In this document: one piece after another, positions 12,601 through 24,129 of the stretch
Position numbering within the stretch: position 1 is the first letter of the stretch
How the letters are laid out: each line of letters starts with the position of its first letter
Assembly (NCBI GenBank): GCA_004794785.1
Contig: SJOL01006493.1
Span: 191,595 to 255,594, forward strand
Source of the DNA: Opisthorchis felineus
Taxonomy: Eukaryota; Platyhelminthes; Trematoda; Opisthorchiida; Opisthorchiidae
Length of the DNA: 64,000 nt
Direction of reading: 5' to 3'
The notes under the pieces: model-generated
Seen by the model: the letters and a program-made list of their open reading frames with translations, nothing else
What the model was told of the DNA's origin: nothing
Databases searched by the model: none
Made by a program: the position numbers and the translations under genes

Positions 12601-14334
12601 GGGATTTCGATTGTCACGCCCTCCTGCCAACAAACAAAAGCTTCATTAGGTGAAAAATGCAGAATCATGGATTCGTATGTTCAGCAATCTTAGACCGTTT
12701 CCAGGTAGGGAGAACTAACCTCGGCAACTTCATTGTTGAATGAGGCTGCGTTGGTTGCCATACTGCGTCTCTATCTCATGTTACTGTTAGGTCCAGGCCA
12801 GACGGCAGCTAGATGCTCAAGTGTGGCTATGGTTTCAATACGGCATGTGCAGGCGTGTACTGGTAGATCTTTCCAAATCATCCTAGCTTCTTTGTTCATA
12901 GGGTTGTGTTCCTCTTTTAATCTATTTAGGGTGATTGCTATTTCTCGGTTCACTCCGAATAATCGCATTGAATTTAATATCGGAGTCAGGCACCTCCTTT
13001 GTGCTCACCGACCCGTACCTTCATTGTCCGCATCGTAGTGTCTAAAGTAGATTTCATGGACGCAAACATTTTTATAAGCTACTTTTGTTTTTCGGATGCC
13101 TTCATACCCCCAGTGTTTTCATACTTGGATACTAGATCTCGAGCTCGTTTCGTGGCTCGCTATATGAACTGTTGTCAAGTCCACGGACATTCTGGTATTC
13201 GATTGGCCTTATACTTATGAACTAATTTTCTAAGGAATGAAAGCCTTTCTTTTTTACACTTCTTTCATCCTAGCCCCGCCATGTCTGGGTTTATCATTAG
13301 AACAGATCTTGTTTGCCCTGTTGGTCAGCGATTATGCCACAGATCTTTCCATACTTAATAGATGAGGTGAGCAGAAGTATCGGCCTCCACCAGAATGGGT
13401 TGGTGAACTTTACAACAAAATCAAAAGTGATTGTGTTTCGTTCCCCTGCAGTCTAGTGCTCTCTTGACACCATTCTTTCAGACATAGCGGAAACTGCCGT
13501 GCAAACGTTTCTATATTGCACGTAACTAATTCGATGTTCCTCTTTATAAAAGCACTTCTATTTGGTAAATACCGGGACAGTAAACTGTTCTATATACTCC
13601 GTTGAAGCACCCCAAGGTAGATAGCCCTTCGGAGTCTCACCTCAGCACCTGCTAAGAATGTAGACCAGCAACTAACCCGAGAATTTCAGCTACACCAAAA
13701 TTTAGGCTAAAATTAGGCAGAGGAAATCACAAACTCGACCAATCATAATGTAACTCGAAATCTGTCGGTTTGGGCTGCATCATATTTGAACAAAACTAAG
13801 AAGTGTCTTGCGGGATAGTCACCTGGTCACTTAACGTAACAATAACACTAATAATGTGTTAAATGAATGCTCTGAAACTTTGTGACTCCAGTAATACCAC
13901 CACTGACCATGTGAGATCATGTGAATTAAGTTGATAGGTATCGCCCATCTGTTGATCATCTGGGCATATACTGGATCAATTCTAGCGGCAAGGCTGGCTA
14001 AAGTTCAAAAGTGGGATGCCGTCAAAACCCCTTCTGTAGCATAAACAAAGGGAGATCTTCCTGTAACATCTAATTTCCTTGAGCTGATCAAGCCACGTGA
14101 ACAAATTTTTGAAAGAGCAGCGGGAATTGCCGTTTAGCCTCAAGAGTTTTCATTAGAATACGAACCACCTTATGATTCATTATGATTCAGTAAAGGACCT
14201 TGGTCTAAAAAAGAGTTTCTGTTTAATCAGTGAAATATTTCACTTCACGACGAAATCAATGCCTTCATATAATGTCAACGAAAGGTTGTTAAAAAATAAC
14301 TCATGTGTAACTCATGGCCTTCTTTGTTTAACAG
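9678..14334. other. Intron within the RGS box (about 4.7 kb)
   Basis: This is bounded by the GTGAGT donor of one certain RGS exon and the TTTAACAG acceptor of the next, whose translations join in phase 0 across the conserved REV-NLDS site. Within it I see no plus-strand exon. Short coiled-coil-like stretches around 11430-11640 are interrupted by stops. A minus-strand start-exon candidate lies at 12720-12761. Confidence 0.8.
12720..12761 (-). CDS. Candidate first coding exon (14 codons), unknown
   Basis: On the minus strand an ATG at 12761 opens MATNAASFNNEVAE, ending in phase 0 at a GAG|GTTAGT donor. The N-terminus (small residues after Met) looks like a real start. It lies inside the RGS intron on the opposite strand, so it would start a nested or overlapping gene. 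The evidence is only one short frame plus one splice site. Confidence 0.25.
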
Positions 14335-14745
14335 GTTAATCTGGATTCAAGCACGCGCCTTCAACTGGAAAAAGACATGGATTCTGTCACGAAAAATACG
14401 TTTGACCAAAGTCAAAAACGCATTCAAGCTCTGATGGAAAAAGACTCATATTCTCGATTTCTTCGCTCTGAATTATATTCTGCCACACTTGAACTAAGTC
14501 GTGAGCAGGAAGCTCTCAGAAATCAACCGAATCGCCTCGGTTTGGACTTGCGTGCCCTGAGGTTTGGCCCCGCCAGTTTTAGAAAAACCGCGGAATCAGC
14601 TGAGTACAGCAGAGACTCAGCAGTTCCTGGTCTGTTACCGGAAGTGAAACAACCCAGGAAAATGGCTGGCTCATCCACTCAGCACGAAACCGGTAGTCAT
14701 TCGGCACCTTCCTCACCGAAGCAACAAAGGGCTGATTTATATTAG
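14335..14745 (+). CDS. RGS protein terminal exon: end of RGS box plus Pro/Ser-rich tail
   Basis: The acceptor TTTAACAG|GTT joins the exon at 9677 in phase 0. The 136-codon frame starts VNLDSSTRLQLEKDMDSVTK and reaches the diagnostic end of the RGS box: FDQSQKRIQALMEKDSYSRF and LRSELY (helices 7-9; the MEKDSY..FL signature is near-universal in R4 proteins). About 85 residues follow that are not part of the box: a short charged helix-like segment, then a Pro/Ser/Thr/Gln-rich tail ending QQRADLY before TAG. R4 proteins usually stop soon after the box, so this tail is longer than usual and may be lineage-specific. No canonical AATAAA is obvious just downstream. Confidence 0.93.
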   Translation, partial: VNLDSSTRLQLEKDMDSVTKNTFDQSQKRIQALMEKDSYSRFLRSELYSATLELSREQEALRNQPNRLGLDLRALRFGPASFRKTAESAEYSRDSAVPGLLPEVKQPRKMAGSSTQHETGSHSAPSSPKQQRADLY

Positions 14746-14990
14746 TCTCCTGCATTAATGAATCGGTAGATGTGGATCATACTGAGCAAAAAGTACTTCT
14801 CATTCTGTGAGCATTGGTTATTTTGTCTTCGTGAATTTTATTTGAGCTGTACCTTACTGGTAAATTTATTGTAAATACCATTCGACGCAGCGTAGTCATT
14901 ATGTTTGAAAACATCCGGTACATATTTCCGGTGAAGTACACTCGTCCTTAACACAGTTCCTGTACATTTTTATCATAATAACTCTGTCTA

Positions 14991-15650
14991 TTATATTTTG
15001 AAAAACAACGCGTATGCGTTACCATTATGGAAGTATGACTTCAGGTACTTCCGGTGGTATTTCTGATGTTCTCTATAGGGGATGATGCATCTTGCCTTCC
15101 TAAAGCAATCACGTTGGTAAAGACTTGCAAGGTTCATCGTTGAGGAGCTGACCGAAAAAGCGTCAATTACAAAGTGTTTCATGGTAAGTGATATACCTTT
15201 CGGTTGTAGTAACCTTGCCGTGAATTCAGATAAGGTCCTAACGTGCGGAAGGACTATCCGTTTGACTGGTTGGCCTTGATGTTTCTGTTGTTGTTGGGGC
15301 GTCTTTTTTATTAGGCTCCTTCTGATGAAGCTCCTGAGATATCCGCTGTATTGAAATACAAGATAGAGGTAATTCTGTTCTTTTCGTCTGAGCTCCGCTA
15401 TACTGCAATGGGTCCCCACCCTTTTAACCTGGATTCGAACGTAACTTTTCTTGTGCTTCATAGGGTAGTTGCTGTGGTATTTAGTCAGTGTGTCTTCTTT
15501 CGATATACACACGTTTGAAGACTTTCGTCCGCAAATGTGAATTTGATGCCTTCAAATATCGTACTGAGCGTTTCATGTGCGTTTAACCGCATTCCGTTAC
15601 ACAATAACAAAAGTATCGTCTGTGTTTTGCCTTATTACGTTCTTAAGTTT
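14991..15650 (-). mobile_element. Penelope-like element, decayed reverse-transcriptase fragment
   Basis: Read on the minus strand, 15650 to about 15590 gives a degenerate RT motif C (TDDTFVIV, with Thr where Tyr/Val would precede the Asp pair). A stop-ridden stretch follows, then an open frame (15512-14991) with the Penelope-like RT landmarks SNYPMKHKKSYVR, a Cys-His after RVGTHC, the GYLRSFIRRSLI segment and KRIVLPHVRTLSEFTARLL. The same landmarks appear in order in the better copy at 61607-62726. The GIY-YIG endonuclease is missing: after about 15180 the translation no longer resembles the element. Start and end are therefore both truncated. It lies 250 bp downstream of the RGS stop codon in the opposite orientation. 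Confidence 0.82.
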
Positions 15651-17107
15651 GTGGAGAAGCACGCAACGTAGCATAAGAAAATTCTGACAAATCGTCCGCG
15701 CTTTCTATCTGGGTTTCTCTGGGGTTAAGCATAGACTTGTAATGGCGTAAAAACTCCAAGGTGCATGGTACCGTACTATGAGTAGAAGCATGGGTGTCAA
15801 AGAGCTTCTATCGTTGGTCACAGAGGTGTACGGTCGTTTTCGATGTGTTCGTTTATTGTTAACCAAAACCGAAAACCGAAAACCCACTGGACAAAAGCTT
15901 CCTTAAGTCAACCAAAAAATGATGACCCAACAGATGGACATCCTCCACCTCGGATATTTCGTTACGCGTCTTCAAAGCCATCAAAATTGGGCATAGTTTA
16001 ACCTCCGGGGAGCTGTACTTTGGATCAACATCTCCTAGAACGACTGTACTTTGAATTGCGAATCCAAGAAAGTGCTACTCTACTTTTTGAAGTCAGTTTA
16101 GTTTTGTTGTTAGTTGTCTAGTTTTTGACACAGAAGCCACCACAACCAACAGCCTACGGGCTTTTGCTACAGGGAGAACATGAGGTTGGATTTTAGCACA
16201 CCACGTTCTTTAAAACTGCATTCGTAGGCAGATACCTCAGTGTTTGATCTGGTATGAGCTCAGTTGCTAATAGATCGAGCAAAATATCGTCATCATCTGC
16301 TTGCACTGATTCTTTTGGTACCGGAAGGAAGTGAAGATTCGTTGAGAGCTAATCAGACTGGAACTGTTTTGTGGTATGGTATTCTGGTAAAATGCCAATA
16401 GGAGGGTTTTGGAACTGTGACATTACGAGATTATTAGCACACAATTAGTCCCTGTATTCTGTCACCGAAAACTTGAATAAGTTTAATCGAGTTTTTGTCT
16501 CATGGTGAGACTGTATTCCATCGTGAATTGCATCCCTCCACACCAAGCTCTCTCCTACAAATCTGAATGTACAATAACTGAAGTAAAACACCAGCCAAGG
16601 TAAAAAGTGAAATTTTTATGCCGAAACAGGAGCTACCAGTGGCCTCAAAGGGTGACTGATGCATCCTGGCATGCAGCTGAATATACTTCTCACCTGCAAA
16701 CTTAAAATCTACCTTGGACCGCGATAATAATTTTGACCTTTTTGGACAGCGCAGTTAACAGTAGTACCTATCGAGTGAATAGTGTTCCAACGAAGTCACT
16801 GATCTATTGGTGGGGAGCTTTCTCAAACTATCTACACTTGCAAACATGCACCATCATTCCAAACCTAAATTTACTGTCTTTCCTGAAATAACTGTCTTTT
16901 GTGACACTCCAAAAATGTGACATCAAAAGAAGCTGATCACTAATAAACTTAAAGTGCTGGAGACTGCACCTCCAACCAGCACTATTTTTATCTCTTTTGT
17001 CGTTGAGAAGACGTTGGAAGAGCGTTGTGGACACAAGCTGTAAAAAACGACGGAGCTTGACTTATTGAAAAAAACGTTAAAGATAACGGTCACCTCGTCG
17101 TGATGAG
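15651..17107. other. No recognisable gene
   Basis: Minus-strand frames at 15700-15890 do not resemble Penelope RT upstream motifs. The rest shows no conserved domain or named repeat. Confidence 0.45.
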
Positions 17108-17220
17108 TAAAATACGAAAGGCATGCTATTAAAAAGCTACAGATTGCAATAAATAACTTGGAACCAGAACAATCATTTGATAGAGCAGGAGATTGCCGTA
17201 GGTTCGTACAGATCACTAAA
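17108..17220 (+). CDS. Candidate internal exon, helical/charged, unknown
   Basis: A GATGAG acceptor (17107) opens 37 codons, KYERHAIKKLQIAINNLEPE followed by QSFDRAGDCRRFVQITK, ending in phase 0 at AAA|GTAAGC. The composition suggests an amphipathic helix followed by a polar segment. The acceptor is weak (no pyrimidine tract). In the same frame upstream, related charged sequence is broken by stops, so a decayed gene is an alternative. A 24-nt candidate microexon follows at 17580 in matching phase. Confidence 0.28.
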
Positions 17221-17520
17221 GTAAGCATGGGCATTTTAGAGGCCCTGCTCCCTCGAGTATCTTAATGCACCGTTCGGTGGAATAGTGCTGCGTACGAGTA
17301 CCTAGAACTTTCCAAACTATGTTAGATGCAGGGGCTAAGTTTCCAATAAAAACATTTTGCAGGGAAATATAAAATCTGGTATATCTGACAAAGTGGTACA
17401 CCTGAAAAGTGGTACTTTGGGCAGACTTGAGTGTATACATTAGACAGTTTGAAACATAAATCCGTGCGACTTCTGAACCTTCAGGGAGATTCAGTCATTG
17501 GAGACGTAATCCAGTGCACT

Positions 17521-17523
<3 letters not shown>

Positions 17524-17548
<25 letters not shown>
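17524..17548. repeat. (TA)n microsatellite
   Basis: About 12 uninterrupted TA dinucleotides lie between two candidate plus-strand exons. Confidence 0.97.
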
Positions 17549-17552
<4 letters not shown>

Positions 17553-17579
17553 TCAGGGTGCTTGATTACAGTTCTGCAG

Positions 17580-17603
17580 AATCTGCAAGCCTGTCGGCGT
17601 AAG
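17580..17603 (+). CDS. Candidate 24-nt microexon
   Basis: The stretch sits between TTCTGCAG and a perfect AAG|GTGAGT donor. It encodes NLQACRRK in phase 0 on both sides, matching the phase-0 end of the candidate exon at 17220. Microexons of length divisible by three are common in trematodes. The call rests only on splice signals, phase and coding-like composition. Confidence 0.22.
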
Positions 17604-20600
17604 GTGAGTCTATCAAACGGGTTGAAATCAATAGTCGAAACCTTCAGATGTATTCTGAGTTCCCGATTAATGAAGAATTTGTCCGGTAGCAGTTATTTAT
17701 TGGTATGAGAACCTGACTAACGGTATACCTTTCGCTTGCTTGTTTACTTAGCAACAACGGCCTAATCAGAGCAAGCCTTGGTTTCGCGAAAGTTGCAGTA
17801 ACTCGTTCACTTTGTTAAATTCACTTAACTAATTATTCAAATCCGTGGAGAGCACAAGCAGTTGATTTGGCTGTTATGTGTTGCTTCCCTCTTGATCATA
17901 ATGACGGACAAGATTGATAGGGATCATCCGAGGATACAAATCGGCAACATTGGCAGCTTTAGCTTCACCAGCACTTGTTTTGCTCATGTGGTCTGTATCT
18001 GATCCTTTTGTCAGATCAAATTAAGCGAATCGATTTTTGTCAGTTTCCAGTGTCCGTGGTTAGTAATTCCACTCCGCTAGTTTGAAGTCTACGATATGTG
18101 CTTTTCAGCGTGCTTTATTCCAAAGCATTTTGTCATACTGAGCCAGGCAGTTCAAAACGTTCACTAGAACAAAACGGTACAGTGAGAAGGAATACCGTAA
18201 CTGATTGACTGTCTGTGTGCCTGCCTGACTGCATGGTGAGTACAGAGGATACAAATTTGGTTCCACAAGAGCATTTAAGACTAATTGTTCTGAGAGTATA
18301 TTGGTTAAAGATTCTCGACGGCGCCAACCGTTAATTAATATTCAGGCGCGTAGACCGTGCCGTAGATAATATAGCCGAGTTAGACTTCGCCCCTTCGTTG
18401 ACCCGTATATTTGATGTACGTTTTGAGCGATACGGGTGAATATACCTTAAAAAATTGTCAACAAGGAGGCTGCCTGGAATTTCAAAGTTTTATTGTAGGT
18501 CATTTAGGCCTCTCAAATTATCACTATTCTTCTAGATCTGTACACGTCTACAGTTTCGGTGAGGTCGAAAAGATCCCGATTACGCATTTTGGCATAAAGT
18601 CACGTGTAAAAGCCCAATTTCAACATACTGACCTGTTGAATACGTGTAATACTTACCTACTTCACCACAGTCGTTGTAGGTTTTCGTTCGCTCAAAGTTT
18701 ATCTTGAGTTTTCATTTTCAGCGTTTGCCGAATTTCTCTGTTCCGTAGATCAGCATCTCCAGTAAGTAATCTAATGAATAGCGTTTCGTGAAAAGAGGTC
18801 TAGTCTCGGATATGACTGTTACCATCGAACAGGGATAGAATAACAAACGGCTTCTGACGTACAAGGAATTGGTTAAATGAGTGAGAATCAATTTCGACAA
18901 ATTCACTAAATTGCATATCAACTTGGTTTTCACAGGAGACCCACCTGAATCCTAGCTGAGTCACTCTTTTATTGTGCACTTTTCAGCTGAATGTGCTGCG
19001 CCAGGCCGCGAATGTTTCAGTTAATATGATATTCAAGATACCGTAATAAATTGTTCAGACGTAGCACGCTACTCATAACAGCTCATATGAGACTAGTCGG
19101 TAGCCCACGACCTGTTTGGTCCTCCTTCCCGCCCGTCGCGTAGGCGCAATTCCCGAAGAAAAACTTCGTAAACGAGAGGTTCAGCCGGGATTCAGGTGAG
19201 CCTTCTGTGAAAATCAAATTGACATGCGAATGAGTATATTTGTTGAATTTCGTGCAATTTGGGTTCAGGTTAACGGAAACTAAGGGACTGAATCTACCAG
19301 ATGAACCCGGGAAGGCTAAAACCAATCGCGGGCTGCCGAAGAGTTTTCAGCAATCTTATTAGTAGTGTGTTGCGTCTATGTGAGTTGAAACTATCTTTTA
19401 CGTATGTGTCTCTGAAACCAACTGCTAAATTCGCAGAACTAAGAATCATTCAAAAGTGAAGATTAAAGTTGAAAAACAGCGTAATTATTTTAACTACTTT
19501 GGTAAAAACACCGTCCATTCGTCCATTATTACTTGCGGAAAACATGGTAGGCAATAATTCGCATCAACAAGCTTTCTAGTAAAAATATTTTTGCTTGATC
19601 AGTTAGGAGTTCGAACGGCGGTTACCTCCACACACGAACCCAATTTTAGGAACGATCAACCTAGTTATACCAAACAGATCCATAAAATATGGTATTAAAC
19701 CACCCGCCTGTGTGATCCTTAAGTATATTTTTCATCACAAACACTTGATTGGTTTTTTGTGCATCATATTGGAAACCGAAATGCTTACTGAATCCACTTG
19801 TTTTATCGTCCTGAACTGTGTACGGAAAAATCACATTAAAGCAACCGTTTTCTTCACGTCGGTCGTTTTCACTTTGAGATCTACACAACGGATATCATTA
19901 ACAATTTGAAGTATTGAATGAACAGTTTCCCAGGTTGATATACTTGACTTCATACTCACTAGATCTCTCGACTGCGTCCCACATTAACTTGAGCTGGATA
20001 TTCTTGAAAAAAATTTTGCATTTCAGTTATAAACTGGATGTTGCATGAATTTGTACTCTTTGCAACATTTCCTTATTAGGTTGACAGTTTGCATACTGAT
20101 ATGGACAGACATTTTTTATAAAGGTGGAGTGCGTTAATACTACACTCTTCATGAACGTCATAATGAAATTTCTCTTTGGGACAAATATAACAACTGTTCC
20201 CACACTTAATCTACGGGACTTCCGTGATATATGCAGGGATCTACTAACGTGACACTTTTAATTGTCAAAATTTCAACTTTCATTGTTATGGGTTAGGCTA
20301 CCAATTCTTGAGGATAGTATCACATTTCAGGAGGACAGAAATCACACCAGCCAAAACAAATATGGCGTCAAGTAGCGCCTAAGCTAATTGACACCTGTGC
20401 ATTTGTAAAATATGATGCGGTCGAGGCGAGCCGAAGGTGGTGCTGTTCATTGGTTCTAGTTTAGACATAAGGGAAAAAAGAAGTGTGCAGAGGTGTGCAT
20501 TTTTGTTACCAGCACCCAGTCAGCCCATCAGCATATCAATGAAATTCATGTGTCATCCATGAAGTGCCGTAACTTCTGCCTTCTTACCAAAACGTGGTTC

Positions 20601-22511
20601 CATCACAGAGTTTGCACGGTGCTAGTAAAGTTGACCAAACGGTAAATGAAATAACCGTTCGCCAGCTACTTATTTGGAAGTCGAGGAAACTTCCCTCAGT
20701 TTACGTTTGAGGGTTAGAATACTGTAGGTTGGATGGACTGAGTCAAGGAAGGTGCGGCAGCAAGTTGCGAAAATTCACATAGTGGTAGCTAAAACTCCTG
20801 GTACATTGTCCATTTTGTCGTTGCATCGTTAGGTTTTGTCTCATGACCTCTCATCACTGCATAGTTGACCGTCCACCAGACCTCTTAGTCCACTAGCGGG
20901 TGTTTGCATCACCTAGAATGAAGGCTTCACTTTTCAGAATTCACCTGGTGGCTATCAATAAAAATTTTATGCCCCATATTTCAAACTCCGCTAGTTCCGT
21001 AATAAGAAATGGAAGTTTCTCTCTTCCGCCCCAAGTGATCGATTTTAGTATCTTGGAGCATATAGTAGGTGTCAGCTTCAAGGCCATAGAGGACGTCAAA
21101 GCCCGTTTGGTCCACCATTCTGGACGCAGAAGTAATATACGTGCGCACTTCAAATAACAAGGCTGTGAACTCAACGCACGAAGGCCTCACAAAACACTCC
21201 AACGAAATTCATCTGTTTCCTAGAACATAGGAATGATTTACTGGCCCCTTTACCTTTTCGAAATATTTGAGGTGCTTAGAGTGCACCAACCGCATACCAA
21301 ATCATTTTCGGACATTTCCGAAGCGCACTATTGGATTTTCTCGGATACATTTTGTCCATTCTCTTGCTCTTAGATTTAATCAACTAAAGCTTTACGCTTA
21401 CTCGCTTACTGTTCCAGTAGCCATGGCAACAAACATAACATAACAAGATAACTAGGAGAACCAGATAGGCAGATTTACCGGATTTGTTAGCATAATGACG
21501 GTTAAGAAATAGCATATAAGCCTTTTCGTGAGTAGCTTCAAAGTGAGAACTTGGTCTGCATATTTCTTCCATAGGAGACCATATGGCTATCCGTGTGTGA
21601 GTATGCGCTTGCTAGCGTGTGTGTGTGTTTACGATTACGTGTCACAGTACGCCATAGCGTCTAACCTGAATGCGTGGTATCTCCTTTGCTACCATTAAGG
21701 GTTTTTGAATAGGTAGACAATATGTGGGTTTGGGACTAAAGACAGAAATCAGTCAGTCTTGGAACGCAGTTCAAAACATCCTGCTTTACACTTAACATGA
21801 AGATATAGAATGACCGATAGCGTGTCAGACTGGTTAAGTTTTCACCATTAATAGTAGCCCAAGTGGTCAGTGAAAGTATTTGTGCACGGTGCGGATATGT
21901 AAAGAACCGTCTTTACTTGGCACTTGGGACAAAACTTTCCAATACAGCGGACAGCTTGAGAACAGTCAAGTGTTATTCCAAGCAGGTCATAATGCTTGTG
22001 ACGAATATGGCGAGTAGATGGCCTGTCAGAATTCTGTAAGAAGGTGCGGATACTAAAGACAGAATATGGTTATATTAAATAACAAGAGGAATGTGTGGTC
22101 AGATACTTTCATCTAAGAATCCGTCTGAGGAACGACAAGTATTGGTGGTCCGAAGTTTCTTGAGATAGGAATGCACTTCTTCTTTTTTAACAAAACTTTC
22201 ATTCACTGAGCATCATCAGTTAGAACGAATTTTACTGATACCAGCATTTACGGGTGTGAATAGGAGTTGAGTCGACGTACTCCGGTAAGCCAACAAGTAA
22301 CTAATTACCCTCATCCAAATGCACTTCGTTCGCAACTACATACCAAGTGGCGGGAATTTTAACAGTCTAACTGTGCTGTTCAGAGTTCAACATGTACCTA
22401 CTGGAAGAAGTAGAATTTTGAGCATGGGTCAAGGGACACATAAAGGGAACGAATGACAGCCAGTGCAAATGACTCGGACCTGCGACCTCTAGCTCATCCC
22501 GAGCAGCGTCC
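17604..22511. other. No recognisable gene; one dispersed repeat
   Basis: Apart from the dispersed repeat at 19255-19385, I see no exon with convincing borders, no RNA gene and no transposon protein. The open frames here are short and of chance composition. Confidence 0.45.
19255..19385. repeat. Dispersed repeat, copy A
   Basis: The segment around CGGGCTGCCGAAGAGTTTTC and AGCAATC, followed by ATTAGTAGTGTGT, recurs with substitutions at 63440-63572 in the same orientation. The match extends weakly upstream. The family is not known to me, and no coding sequence is associated. Confidence 0.6.
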
Positions 22512-22578
22512 GTAGTAGCTTGGCTGGTAGAGCTATCCGCGGAAATCGGGAGGTTGTGGATTCGAGACCCACCTAAGG
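22512..22578 (+). repeat. tRNA-like sequence, probably a SINE head
   Basis: The segment has a D-arm/A-box-like TAGCTTGGCTGGTAGAGC, an anticodon-arm-like hairpin, and a T-arm/B-box-like GTGGATTCGAGACCCAC in tRNA spacing. The anticodon loop lacks the invariant U33 and the acceptor stem does not close, so a working tRNA is unlikely. A tRNA-derived SINE head or tRNA pseudogene is the better reading. Confidence 0.5.
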
Positions 22579-22899
22579 ACATCGTGTTTCTGCTTGCAGT
22601 ATGTACGCTTAAGTCCATATTCAAGATTTTTCAAACCCTGTCTCTCCTACAATGAACCGAAACATACTGAATTCGACTGAGTTGAAAAGGTGCAAGAAAT
22701 GGTAAGCTACTACCAGTTTACTGTTGGAGACTCATACCGGTAATATCACTGCGTCAAGGTGATGTTACTGAAGTGATCTGGTTGCGCATATCAGAGAAAG
22801 GCAAAAAACAGAGAAGATTGCAGATTCAGCGTACAGTATATATTGGTAAGTGAAGTGCAATGTTCCAGAAAAATGCGACGTCAGACAAAAAAGTAATCA

Positions 22900-23045
22900 A
22901 TTTCACTGGAGATTTCATCTTGTAAAGCAAGACAGTCTGTGCTGAAAAGCCGAGGAGCACTGTGTAGTTGTTTCTTCTTTATTGGAAATCATCAGCAGTG
23001 CGCATTTCTCAGGGACTCTCGAACCTGTGACCTCCCGCTTATACG
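22900..23045 (-). repeat. SINE copy 1 with decayed hammerhead
   Basis: Read on the minus strand, it shares the order of segments with the better copy at 44845-45025: a B-box-like end, the GCGCACTGCTGATGA block, the stem around 22957-22962/22996-23001, and the downstream AGCATAGATTGG-like block (degenerate here). The hammerhead core CTGATGA and the outer 6-bp stem remain, but the GG of stem II has changed, so it is unlikely to be active. Confidence 0.75.
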
Positions 23046-23833
23046 TAGCTACAAAATATGCAGATAAAAGTAAATTTATACCACCACTGTCAATAGATAT
23101 ATTGGGCGACTTCTACAACTATGAATTAAAAATGCTACTACAGCTGTTGCAGACGGCTAAACCGCTACTGGTAGTGTCCGCACTTTACTAGAAGAAGGCT
23201 GGTTACCTGACTGGGCATTTGTAAACAGCCGAATCTGTGCCGTCCGACTTGATCGCCTTCATAAATTCTTACACCGGTTGAAAACTTGCTCGTTTGTCGT
23301 GTTCCTTTACACGCCAAATAGATGTAGCTCTAAGTTAACGGAATGCAACTTCTCTCGAGGGTAAACCAGCCCCCTATCCACCACCCAGATCTCAGATGCA
23401 GTAGCAGGACATTTTAGTGAACAGGTGGTATGCCTAAGTTCACCATAGACACGCACTGGTGGCATGTTCATTCTGAAGGCGAAAGGTAATGATAATGTTG
23501 TTGATAACGTAGTGATAATGGTGGGCGTATTTCACTGGTTCGCGCAGACTACCCTTAGCACTCAAAATGAACGTGGCGAGCGCCACTGTTCTGCCCAGCT
23601 TCCTGCAGCTACCGGGCAACCACATAGTCATCAACTATCGATGACTATCGGGTATTCTGGAATACACAAGTTTATTCGGATCATGTCCTCTTTCTGCACA
23701 GGTTTTTATTAAGTTTCTAAAGTTAACCCATGAAAAGACTTTCTCATCTAGCAGCATGGAAGCTTTGTGAGTCGCTAGTTAAACGCGGTGTTTATGAGGC
23801 CAGTCGGCCTGCGCTACCGTCGCTTATTTCAAT

Positions 23834-24012
23834 GGAGATTTCTCCCTGTAGGCGGAGTGAATCTACGATGAACGGCCAAGAAGTATTGTGTGGCAGTTTC
23901 ATCCTGTTTGGGAATCATCAACAGTGCACATCTCAAGATACCTCAAAGTCTCTAACCCGCTATCCACTGGTCAGTAGTGTGAACATTTAACCGTTCGGCT
24001 GCGTGCTCATCT
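23834..24012 (-). repeat. SINE copy 2 with decayed hammerhead
   Basis: This is another minus-strand copy of the same family. It has the tRNA-like GCCGAACGG/ACTAGT-type head (degenerate), GCACTG, then TTGATGA where CTGATGA is required (C3 changed), an intact TTCC/GGAT stem II, GAAAC, and a diverged stem III. It ends with the conserved tail block corresponding to GCCTTTCAGCATAGATTGGC. Loss of the core C should abolish self-cleavage. Confidence 0.75.
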
Positions 24013-24100
24013 GGTACTGGGCCAGCTACCTTATCCGGGCCTTCTCCGTTAGGCTGGCTGGATAACAACTCGAGAAATTCACAACAGATTTGGCGAGGAA

Positions 24101-24120
24101 GGGGAGGGGCGGGGAAGGGG
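24101..24120 (+). other. G-quadruplex motif
   Basis: Four runs of four guanines are separated by loops of 1, 1 and 2 nt (GGGGAGGGGCGGGGAAGGGG). This is a textbook intramolecular quadruplex pattern in an otherwise AT-rich region, about 90 bp beyond the head of SINE copy 2. Confidence 0.85.
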
Positions 24121-24129
24121 CAATTCTAA

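Noticed and set aside
22512..22578. Functional tRNA gene
   Set aside because: The T-arm and D-arm are good, but the anticodon loop lacks U33 and the acceptor stem does not pair; better explained as a SINE head.
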